Shown here: one piece after another, positions 1 to 9,061 of the stretch | Numbering within the stretch: position 1 is the stretch's first letter | How the letters are laid out: each line of letters begins with the position of its first letter | Origin: Neoceratodus forsteri | Lineage: Eukaryota > Chordata > Ceratodontiformes > Ceratodontidae | NCBI GenBank assembly: GCA_016271365.2 | Contig: CM057456.1 | Span: 891,556,001-891,620,000 of the forward strand | Length of the DNA stretch: 64,000 nt | Direction of reading: 5' to 3' | Notes under the pieces: model-generated | Database searches by the model: none | Seen by the model: the letters and a program-made list of their open reading frames with translations, nothing else | What the model was told of the DNA's origin: nothing | Translations under genes and position numbers: made by a program

Positions 1-372
1 GAAATGACTGGGCAAAGGAGGAGAGAACCTCCGCCCTGTCTGCTGGGAGCCGAGCTCTGGCTCGGCAAGAGTCAAGCTCTGCCCCGATGAATTGAATCAC
101 CTGCGAGGGCACAAGTTCCGACTTGGTCTAATTGATCTGGAGGGCCAGATCCCTGGACCGCTCCACCTCCTGCCTGGAGGGACCTGCTATGCACCAGTCG
201 TCCAGGCAGGGATAGACCCGGACCCCTCTGTGCCTCAGGAAAGCTGCCACCTCTGCCATGCATTTGGTGAAGACCCTGGGGTCCAATGAGAGGCCGAAGG
301 GCATGGCCTGGAACTCAAAGAGGGTTCCCTTGGCTCGGAAGCGGAGGAACCATCAGTGGGACGGATGGATCG
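1..372 (-). pseudogene. DIRS-D reverse transcriptase, C-terminal part
   Basis: Reading the minus strand gives the palm region of a DIRS-type reverse transcriptase: FHIPIHPSH, then FEFQAMPFGLSLDPRVFTK, then the catalytic block VYPCLDDW with the paired aspartates. The frame runs from the junction near 372 down to about 1, with one in-frame stop (HPSH-stop-WFLRFR). The upstream half of the same enzyme lies at 4752-5260, so the gene was split by insertion of element A (388-4751). Downstream RNase H and recombinase would lie left of the window. An RT that copies the element RNA is the family role; this copy is not functional. Confidence 0.85.
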
Positions 373-387
373 GGATGTGAAAGAAAT

Positions 388-605
388 GGAAATTACGTAC
401 TTACTGTAATTATTGATCTTCTTGGACAGTCTCCATCACTCATTCACACTAGTGGGGATAGCGCCGGAGGTGCTAGGACCAAGCAGGAGCCTAAAATGTT
501 CTGAAGGGTCAGCGCTGAGACAGGACTACGCATGCACGGCACCGCGAGACTAGCTCGCGCCTGTGTAGGCTATCTCGGCGTCGATCCTCCAACCGCCTCA
601 GTACC
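388..605. repeat. Left inverted terminal repeat of DIRS-A
   Basis: Begins with GGAAATTACGTACTTACTG, continues through CTCCATCACTCATTCACACT and ends near the CCGCCTCAGTACC segment. It is the near-perfect reverse complement of 4562-4751; the outermost 40 or so bases differ between the two ends (GTCCAAGAAGATCAATAATT here, AGTCCAGGAAGAT there), which is typical of the non-identical DIRS termini. Confidence 0.8.
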
Positions 606-3119
606 TTTTCGACCGAGGAGGTGCAGCATAACTAGTGAGCATAACTCATTCTGAGTTTCTGGGCCTGAGAGGGTCCAGATGGCCTTTGCAAGAAAGGTAC
701 AAGAATAATGTCCTCACAGTCTGAACCACAGGACCATGAAGACCAGGAAAGAAAATGAGTGAACCCAGGGGATGGTGGGTGTGTGTGTGAATGAGTGATG
801 GAGACTGTCCAAGAAGATCAATAATTGCGGTAAGTATGTAATTTCTATATCTTCCTGGACTAAGTCTCCATCACTCATTCATACTAGTGGGAGAGTACCG
901 AGCTAAAACCAACAACCCTGAGTAGGATGGCAGGAGATGGGGTTCACTCAGAAAGGGCAGCCAAGAACTGTCCTGCTAATAAAAAGAGCTGTCTTGTAAA
1001 GAGCAACTAGAACATAGTGCATACAAGATAAGCGCTCGAGTTGTAACTCACCACTTTGCAGACGACTGCAATGGACACAAAATCAAAGTCTGTCAGGAAG
1101 CCGCAACCACTCTAGGAGAGCGGCAAGAACCTGGCCTCACAATTTGGTCTAGGACCAAAAGTAATAGTGTCAAAGACATGTACTAATGTAACGTAAAGGA
1201 ACCTCAGGAACTGAAAGAGTCGGAGGTAAAGTCTACTGGTTCAGGGTAGACCGGAAAGTGCAGATGGGAACCCCCACTATCAAGTATGGCTGACCTGTGA
1301 AGAACAGGTCAGGAGCACTTGAACCCCTTACTTGGTGAGCAAGGGGTTCCCGGTGGGGTTAGCCTATCAAGGAGAATGGTCTCCACTTAGTCACAGGAAC
1401 CTTCCTGATGGAAGGCCAAGCACGACTTAAAAGCCTCTCGTGGTGGTCTAGTAGAACCAGATCCTACCCACTGCATATTCCAAAGGAATCATCCTGCCCC
1501 TGTATGTACAACTGTAGTAGCAGTCTCTGAACTCAGGGAAGAAAGAAAAAGTGTACAGGAGGATGTGTCCACTGCGGAAAAAAACATTCTGAGAGAAAAA
1601 AACAGGGGCTGGATTTCTAAGGCAAATACAGGTAGATGTGCATTGAGGAGGGACACAGCAGGACCAAGTTAGGGCTAACCCATTTGCTGAAGTGACTGAA
1701 AAAGGCAGTGACTTAATGCGGTGAGGCACTACCCACTCTGGCCTCCCTGAAGGGAGTAGGAAAGGATTCTAGTTTGTTTGCTGAAAAAACAAACATCATA
1801 ACTCCATCACGCACTTGAAGAGGATAGCTTCGTGAACGACTGGCATGGACCAGTGTGAAGGAACCAAAGGTGTGAATATTTGAGAAGCTACCTCAGAAAA
1901 AAGACCTACTGGACTTTCCAACAAGAAGGAGAAAATTGCTTGTTAAGTTAAGCAAGCAAGGAAGTAGAAACCTGAGTTCCGACTCGGTGGAGAGTCGCTT
2001 CTGCTGCTGCAAGGCTCTGCTCAAGAGAAGAAAGCCTGATAAAAAGAAAGGGGAATTAACAGACTGGGCAGTCGCCTAGGTCTAGGAAATGTCTCTGAAT
2101 GAGAGAAATCGCTCTTAGAGAAAGAGATGACCCATACCACCGCCGGATCGGACTCCCCCTAGGGGAAGAAGAAGTCAGGTACTCTTTACCGTACTCTGGA
2201 GATGAGCGCCTCAGGGTCTGAGGCGGAACCTGACCAGATCCAAAAAGGGGGGTGTCAGGTAATTTCGGCTAGGCCCTGTGCTGTGATAAAAAGTATTATT
2301 TATTTATTTTTTTTGACCGAGCCTAACAAGGCTTTCAGGCTGCTATTTCACAAGGATTGTCTTGATACAAAATGACGAAGATGTTCTCCATCTGAGTGCA
2401 GAAGGAGCCTGAGCGTCCTTACTGAAATCATGACTAGAATAATAAACACAGCTGGAGAGATGTTAACCACCCGTGCCAAAGAATCCACCGAAGGGGCAAT
2501 ATCACAAGGGGGCTATATTCCCCTATCAAAGGACGGAAGAGCCAGAGCGGCTCCCGACCATTAAATTAGAATGTTCCACAGAGTGTAACTGTCTTCACGA
2601 TTGAAAAAGTCTAGACGTAGAAGTGTATGGTCCACAGACGCAGTGTGAAATACTATTGTGGACCCCATTACAGAGGAACTACTGAAAAGATTTTCCATCA
2701 CGGACTCTGATGATAGAGAGGACGTGCCCTTCAGTATATAAAATGAGTCGTTTGCTGTATTACTGATCAGAAGGACAGGGAAAGACCCATCTAGATGCAC
2801 TTCTACCCTAGAAGGACCTCCAAGAGAGGTCTAGGACAGAGCCACTAGAGACTCCGCCATCAGGAAGGATGTCGAGGAGCTTGGTACCAAATAGGGAGCT
2901 GAGAAAGTGCTGAGCAGAATGAGATTCCGCTGGCAGAGCAGTACAGCAGAGTTCCATCAGCAGAAAACCGCTGGATGACACAAGATCCCACATAGACCGC
3001 CACTCACTAAGATGTGTGGAAAAAATAATCCTCAGAACAGGAGTTCATTCTGCGATAAACATCCCGCCACAAGTTCTGTGGAAAGGAAGTCCGAAAAGGA
3101 AAAATGTGTCACTAATTCT
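606..3119. other. Interior of DIRS-A, no recognised coding sequence
   Basis: Apart from the ICR at 785-895, this stretch holds only short open frames on both strands with no motif of RT, RNase H, recombinase or gag that I can recognise. Composition is moderately AT-rich and ordinary. It may be a decayed or captured filler segment of a non-autonomous DIRS. Confidence 0.5.
785..895. repeat. Internal complementary region (ICR) of DIRS-A
   Basis: The left half (about 789-847) is the reverse complement of the extreme left end of the element, and the right half (about 848-890, ATCTTCCTGGACTAAGTCTCC) is the reverse complement of its extreme right end at 4715-4751. The two halves abut at position 847/848, reproducing the end-to-end joint expected in a circular DNA intermediate. 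In DIRS biology this region is thought to bridge the two ends during circle formation. Confidence 0.8.
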
Positions 3120-3720
3120 GCCATACAGCACCCACTAGCACCCGTGTGGCACCAGCATCACTCGTGGCACAGGAGGGCACCAAGCAGTGCTTATGCCAAC
3201 CTGGGCGATACCCGAGGGCAGCAGCGGCAGTACCCGCAGGCACCCCTGGCACCCATGTAGCAATGGCACCTGGGGGCACCCCCGACACCCATGGTACCAT
3301 GGTACCCATGACACCCATGGCAAGAATGGCACCCCAGGGCACCCATGGCACCCATGGCACCCAAGAGCACCAGTGGCACTCATGGGTGCCTGTGGTGCCA
3401 CCCACAGCACCCACGGGTGTCCCCCGGTGCCACCCATGGTACTCACGGCACCAGTGGCACCAATGGCACCCGTGGGCGCTCATGGCGCGACCCGCGGCAC
3501 CCACTGATGCTCGGCGCCACCCAGAGACCCGCGGGACCACAGATGGTGCCGATAACCAATGGCAGCAACAAGAGCATCCATGGCACTGCACAGAGCAATG
3601 GTGCCGACCCATGGCGCCGACTAAGACACAGCACCAACTAAGGCACCGAGGCTCGGGGCCGACCAAGGCACCGAGCCATGGCTCCGAGGCACGGCGCTGA
3701 CCAAGGCACCGAGCCACGGC
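3120..3720. repeat. GGCACC/CCATGG-rich low-complexity array in DIRS-A
   Basis: About 600 bp built from irregular repeats of GGCACC, CCCATGGCACC and close variants. All three frames stay open for long stretches on both strands, a by-product of the hexamer-like repeat, so the long minus frame (3112-3849, rich in Gly, Ala, Val, Cys, Trp, His) is not evidence for a protein. A weaker but similar GGCGCC/GGCACC-rich block occupies the same relative place in DIRS-B (about 10650-11110), so it is likely an expanded low-complexity part of an ancestral gag. Confidence 0.75.
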
Positions 3721-4561
3721 ACCAAAGGAAAATGCCAATGGAAATCCTGAGAAGGGGAGAAGGAAAAAGGTGGTGCCCGTGCCGGCCCCTGCATGGAAAA
3801 GGGAGAGGGGGATAGGCACGAGGGGTCGACACGATGGCAAAGGCACCAAGAGGGCACCTCGCCCTTCGTGATCAATCGACCAACTCGGTCCATGGCTCTG
3901 AGGCCGGAGGTCCCAAAATCAGGAACAGAACCAGGAAAAACAGGAAAGGTCAAACCCCTGCTCCAAGGAGCAGCCAAGAGTGAAACTGCACACCAGAGCT
4001 CCAACGAGGACAGAGATGGAGCTTGGAGTCGAGAATGCAGCCGTTAGGAGCGGGGCCAAGAGGAACCCACCAAAGTCGGTTCAGGCCCATCGCCCCTCCT
4101 GACGAACAATCCTCGTGCAGACGTACCAACGGGCAACCTCGAGTGGCACCGATTCTTCTTCCCCCAACGAGGAAGAGGAGCTCGAGGTTAGGCGGAGCTG
4201 TATCCCCGGAACCGCTAGATTTGTGCTTCAGAGGACTGTCCTCCCCCCGAGCACAGGACTGTCCTTAGTCAGACCCCCCCCGTTAATTAAGGGTGGCGGA
4301 CCGGACACAGCCCCTCTGCCATAAAAACTTTCAAACGAAGTCCTCCTACCGTCACTGCTACCGTCTAAGGACGACTCTGTTGATGCAGAAAATAATTTAT
4401 TTTTCTTCTTCTTCATAATCTTCTTCTTGTTCGTAAAATACGAAATTACTACTTAAAATATTAAATTAAACATTAAAAGCTGCTGTCGTATAGACGAAAA
4501 CTTTGACTCCGGCAGACGAGCGACATCGACATCCAAGCGCACTCGACGGTGGGAGAAAAGG
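3721..4561. other. 5' segment of DIRS-A, unrecognised
   Basis: On the minus (element) strand this is the segment between the 5' ITR and the GGCACC array. Open frames exist on the minus strand (for example 4228-4416, 62 codons, Lys-rich start, and 3621-4004), but I see none of the gag Cys motif found in DIRS B, D and X. An AT-rich stretch lies at 4385-4490. Confidence 0.4.
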
Positions 4562-4751
4562 AACTGAGGCGGTTGGAGGGTTGACGCCGAGACAGCCTAC
4601 ACAGGCGCGAGCTAGTCTCGCAGTGCCGTGCATGCGTGGTCCTGTCTCGGTGCCGACCCTTCAGAAAATTTTAGGCTCCTGCTTGGTCCTAGCACCTCTG
4701 GCGCTATCCCCACTAGTGTGAATGAGTGATGGAGACTTAGTCCAGGAAGAT
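4562..4751. repeat. Right inverted terminal repeat of DIRS-A
   Basis: Reverse complement of 388-605 with only scattered mismatches; includes GCGCCAGAGGTGCTAGGACC on the complementary strand and ends at AGTCCAGGAAGAT. DIRS-D coding sequence resumes immediately (complement reads SLDLQDVIF). Confidence 0.8.
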
Positions 4752-5260
4752 CACGTCCTGAAGATCCAGGGAGTAAAGCCACATGCCATGTGCCAGGGAT
4801 GGTATGATCTGAGCCAGAGTTACCATCTGGAAGGTGCGAGACCTGCAGAACCCGTTCAGTTTGTGCAGATCGAGAATGGGGCACCAGCCCCCCCATCTGT
4901 TTTGGTACCAGGAAATACCTGGAAATTAACCCTGGGTCTGATGGAGGTTCCGCAACTCTGCGCATGACCTCCTTGCAGAGGAGCTGGACGAGGTTGTCTC
5001 AAGCTTGGCTTGAGGGGACCTGCTGGAGTTCCAGAGGCAAGCCCCAGCTGATCACTTCCAGCACCCATCGGTCCATGGTGATAGCGGACCAGGCGGAAAG
5101 GAAATGGCGGAGAGGGCACAGGGGAGGTGTGACGGGGTTGAGGGTGGCACCCCTCAACCCATCACTGAGCAGGCTTAGAGGAGGAGGATCCGGCCGAGGG
5201 CCGCCGGGCCCCTTTCTTCCAGGCTTTCTGACCGATGAGGCCACTGATGTGGCCTGCGGT
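4752..5260 (-). pseudogene. DIRS-D reverse transcriptase, N-terminal part
   Basis: Minus-strand frames give, in order, FLSAWSAITMDRWVLEVIS (the pre-RT segment common to DIRS pol), then YFLVPKQ, a frame-broken fingers region, the TIPG/SLAHG turn, and finally SLDLQDVIF, the first part of RT motif A with its catalytic Asp. Reading needs at least three frame changes. The remainder continues at 1-372 once DIRS-A is removed. The gene lies just downstream of gag (5260-7546) as in intact DIRS elements. It is clearly inactive. Confidence 0.8.
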
Positions 5261-7546
5261 CACCAGGTTTGAGCCTGCTGGCCCTGCTGCTGGGCTGGTC
5301 TGGCCGCAGAAGTGGAAGAGCGAAAGGGCTTACGCTTATGGTGCTTGGGGCCCTCGTCCTTCCGGTCAGATGTCACAGAGTCCAGGGTGGCATTGGACTT
5401 CTCAATACGTTGGAGGTGACCCTCCACTCTGGGCCTGAACAGGTCGGTGCCCAAAAAGGGGACATCTGTCAGCTTGTGTTGAGTGTTAGCTGTGAAGGTC
5501 GAGATCCTCAACCAAGCCCTACAGTGCATGGCTACTGCGGCTGCTACCGAGCATGCACAAGAATCACCAATATCCAGAGCACTCTGGAGTTTTTGTTTTG
5601 CCACTGCCCTTCCCTGGTCCTGGTCCTGGACCTGCTTGACCATGGTCTGAAGGTCCGCTGGGAGGTGAGGGATGACCTCATCCAGGGAACCCAAAATGGC
5701 ATGAGAAAAAAGTGCCACCAGCACAGCCGAGCTAGCCTGACAAAGGCCAAGTGAGGACGCAGCGTAGATCTTCTTTGCCGAATGATCCAATTTCTTGGAC
5801 TCTTTGTCCGGTGGTCTATCCACATTACCCGTATTGTCAGAGTGCTGAAAGACGGAGTCAGCCACCAAACCCTCAGCCAAGGGATGCTCCAAAAAACCCA
5901 AAAGGGAATTGGTTGGGACCGCGTATCTGCAAGCCATCTGGGCTGAGGGCGCAGGGCAAGATGCCGGACGCTGCCACAGATCCAGAGCTGGGCCAGCAAT
6001 GGCCTCGGCCACAGGGAAGGTCTCCATAGGAGAGTCCCCTTTGTCTGGAAACTCTTTTAGGGGATACCTGGCCCGTTTCTGGACCAGTTCAAGCTCCATC
6101 CCCATGGACTCGGAAATCAGCCGAAGAATACCCATGAACGAGGTGGGTCCCTCGTCTATGGAGAGACCCCCTTGAGGACTCCACGTCAATGGGATGTGAG
6201 TGCAACGAGGAGTCTTCAGACTCTGAGGAGTCCATGTAAAGTGGGCATCCACCTGAGTCACCCTTGACCTGCCTTGGGTGATCGGAAGTGAGAGTGACCG
6301 ACAGCTGATGGGGCAATCCTTTTGCTGAGAATCCTTGGTTGGGGTCCCGCACTTTGGCTGTTCGGGTGGTGGCTCCACCACAATCGGCAGAGAAATCTGC
6401 TTTGGCAGAGCCGACTGAGCCTGAACCAGCACCCCCACAGAGGTGATGGTGGCAGGACCCGATGTTGGCCATTCAGGCGACAACCACTTGATAGCCGGGG
6501 TAGAAACTGGGGTTGGCTTCTTACTGGTCAAGACCAGCTGCTGCCACATCAAATCTTCTTAGCACTGATGTAATTTGCGCCGGAGCGTCTCCTCATCCGA
6601 GGAGAATGAAGAAGAGTAGCAGCACAGCCGCTTACCATGATGCCGGGAGCAAGATCGACGGTGACGGCGAGATCTGCCTGACCCAGCAGAGGAGGACCGT
6701 GACCTCTTGACCATTAGCGGGGCCGATGGGGGACATCAGAAGGAGCAGGGGACCCCCACAGTTCCTCCAGGTCAGGGTCCTGAGTGGACAGGTGTGACAC
6801 AGCGGGCTGAGCCGAGCCGTCCGAAGACACCGGAAGCACCGGTGTCCAAAAGAGAGAACTGTCGGCCTCATCAGGCAACAACCTGTTGGTCGGTTGGAGA
6901 AAAATTTCAGCCGCATCAACAGACATCTCAGCCAACTGGTCTGATGGGGTCTCCATGAAAGCAGCGGCCTCGGCTGCAATTTCGACCAAAGTCGAAACTG
7001 GAGTCTCCTGAGAGTGGGACTGCTCCCGATCCCAAGAGCATCGATGTTGAGTCTTTTCTTTCTTTGACTCCTCCTTCTTGTGAGAGCGTGAAACGTGCGA
7101 CCCAGAAGGGCCCTCTCCCTTAGTTGAGAGAGACTGACATGGCTCTTAGAAGAAAGCCAAATAAGTGGAACCCAGTTGGAGCGGAATGAAGGCCAAAGCC
7201 AAAGAGTAACTAGCCGCGGCCTGAGCCGCCTCCTCCTCGAAGGACTTGAGCTGTTCAAACTTCTCAGTGGACCCCGCAGCCACAGAGACTACCCAACGGG
7301 CATCCTTGGATTTAACCAGCAGGTAACGCTTTTCCCATCACCCCAGCTGAAGTCAGGCAGCGCGGTCTTCCAGCACCGATGGGTGAAAGGAATGACAGAG
7401 ATCGCAAGCCTGCGGATCGTGGTCATGTCCCAAACAGTACACACACGTGGCATGAGGGTCGGTGCGCAACATCTTCTGCCCTCAGGGGAACCAGCGAAAC
7501 CCGGGAATGGTTTTCTCTTCCATCATGGAAGTGAAAGGAGGAGTAG
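5260..7546 (-). pseudogene. DIRS-D gag-like ORF1
   Basis: The best-preserved part is an open minus frame at 5260-6552 (430 codons). It contains the conserved DIRS gag block AVAMHCRAWLRIS followed by a short linker, then a Lys/Arg-rich tail (HHKRKPF) and a Gln-rich end, immediately before pol. Upstream the frame shifts through an acidic Ala/Glu-rich stretch (6714-6989) and an Arg/Ser-rich stretch near 6600-6700. The likely start is the Met codon near 7540, followed by a Cys cluster: P-stop-G-x11-C-x2-C-LG-x9-C-x2-C at about 7395-7510. The stop is a TGA exactly where DIRS-B has Cys. Gag packages the element RNA; this copy is broken. Confidence 0.75.
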
Positions 7547-7784
7547 ATGATGAAACTCAAATGAGTTTTAAGGTAAATTCTGGAAGCAAATCCAAAGATT
7601 CGAGAGCCAGGGCCTACCACACACAGGAGCGCTAAGGAGGGAACCTGAACCTTCCAGTGGAAAGGAAGATCTGGCGTCATGGGGTGGAGCCGAGGGTTAT
7701 ACCACCCGGGTGGGTGGGAGGAGTCAGCTTGAAGACATTCCAACGACTCTTAAAGGGAAAGGCGATCTGCCAGAAAGTGTGGAT
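7547..7784 (-). other. 5' leader of DIRS-D
   Basis: About 240 bp between the gag start and the edge of DIRS-B. No coding signal. The own 5' ITR of DIRS-D is not visible; it was either removed or lies beyond DIRS-B in altered form. Confidence 0.4.
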
Positions 7785-7995
7785 AGAAATGAAAATTACG
7801 TACCTACCGTAATTCTGATCTTTCTGTGTATCTTCACCATTCATCACCTTTGGGTATAGTGGCTGGAGGTCACGACCCTGCGGGAGCTCTTTTTTTCTTT
7901 TTTTTTGATGGGCAGAGTCGACGCCCCAATCAGCACCGCCTTTGAGGCCGACGCACTGCATGGCACTTGCGGGTTGGCCGTTAGGTGTCATCGAC
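7785..7995. repeat. Left ITR of DIRS-B
   Basis: Starts ATGAAAATTACGTACCTACC and runs through CTTCACCATTCATCACCTTT to the ACTGCATGGCACTTGC and GGTGTCATCGACCC segments. Its inner part is the reverse complement of 11865-12000. Confidence 0.8.
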
Positions 7996-8724
7996 CCTGC
8001 CCTCCCGCCAGTTCTGAGTCACCGTAGAGTAAGAAAAGGTTGGAAGGGAGGGACAGATAAAGGAAAAGATATACAGTACAAACTAAAAGGAGAAATAAAC
8101 AACTGAGAGGACAGAATAAGCTGGAAAACTAAGGGGACTGGGAGGGGCCCCAATCTCTGGAAGTAGAAGAGGAGGAGGAGGAAGGGGTAAAAGAATTTTA
8201 GAAGTAAGGATGTGGGGGGGAGGGGGGGGAAGAAACATACCCTGGAACCTTGACCTGTCTCCAGATTGTATAGGGATTGCGAAGGAGTAGCCAGAAGACT
8301 ACACTGCCAGAATTCAAGGCACAGAATCACTGGCAATAACTCCAACATAAACAGAATCGGCTCTTCTGGAAGAAAAGACAGGATACAGGGCAATACCCCC
8401 CCCCCCCAAAAAAAAAAATCGTTTTGGTATAAGAAACCTAGTTTCTTAAATTAATCTGAAGGTTGAGTACAAGGACAAAAAAAATCAAGGGAAAAGCTGA
8501 TGGGGAGAGAGGGAGAGAGAACAGAAGAGAGGGCAACCACCAACCACAGGCGGAGCCGAGGCACTGAGGAAGGTGTGCCCCCTATCCTGACCACTCTCCC
8601 CTAGAAGAAAAACATCCCCCTATGTGCCCAAGGTCACCCCACTCCTGACCAACGGAAGGGGGGAGGGAGGGCACAGAGAGGGAGGGGGACCCAGAGACTG
8701 AGGCCCCAGGGTATGGAGGGTGGG
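7996..8724. other. Purine-rich spacer between left ITR and ICR of DIRS-B
   Basis: No protein signal. From about 8030 to 8720 the plus strand is strongly purine-biased (runs such as AGAGGAGGAGGAGGAAGG, GTGGGGGGGAGG and GAGAGAGGGAGAGAGAAC), with a C13/A12 homopolymer junction at 8395-8418. Purine strand asymmetry over about 0.6 kb is unlike the flanking ITR and gag. Confidence 0.6.
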
Positions 8725-8830
8725 ATTGTGATGAATGGTGAAGATACACAGAAAGATCAGAATTACAGTAGGTATGTAATTTTCATATCTTATCTGTGTC
8801 AATCTTCACCATTCATCACCTTTGGGTGAG
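8725..8830. repeat. ICR of DIRS-B
   Basis: The first half (TGATGAATGGTGAAGATACA through TAGGTATGTAATTTTCAT) is the reverse complement of the outer left end (7785-7850). The second half (ATCTTATCTGTGTCAATC and CACCATTCATCACC) is the reverse complement of the outer right end (11985-12018). The halves meet at about 8788, reproducing the circle joint. Confidence 0.8.
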
Positions 8831-9061
8831 TGCAGAGCCCCCCCCGAAGGGGGCCCTAAACCCTAAAGGACTAAGTCCCTTAGCTCTCAGTAGGTGACAC
8901 ACCAAGAGAGAGAACCTTCATGGGTCTGGAGAGGCCTGAGAGTGGGAAGAGTGAGATGGGGACCCCTGGAGGGGGTAGGAGGTTGCCCCGACAGACGTCC
9001 TCTCACCCTACAGGAGAAAAGGTGGGTTCTCTGGTAAGCGGAAGTAATCACCCTACGCCGG

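Larger units (their letters stand above)
388..4751 (-). mobile_element. DIRS-A, non-autonomous-looking DIRS retrotransposon nested in DIRS-D
   Basis: The element is bounded by inverted repeats of about 190 bp (388-605 and 4562-4751) and carries an internal complementary region at 785-895 built from the complements of its two outer ends. That trio is the hallmark of DIRS elements, whose circular intermediate is resolved by a tyrosine recombinase. The ICR lies near the left end, so the element reads on the minus strand. I find no RT, RNase H or recombinase inside it, only a GGCACC-rich segment and unrecognised sequence, so it probably depends on other DIRS copies. It interrupts DIRS-D between the codons for the DVIF and HIPIHP parts of RT motif A. 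No clear target duplication is visible, as expected for DIRS. Confidence 0.8.

Noticed and set aside
3112..3849. Long open frames on both strands (up to 245 codons) over the GGCACC array
   Set aside because: All frames stay open because of the hexamer-like repeat; no domain and no consistent frame beyond the array.
5269..5754. 161-codon plus-strand frame opposite DIRS-D gag
   Set aside because: Antisense shadow of the gag frame, which carries the recognisable AWLR block.
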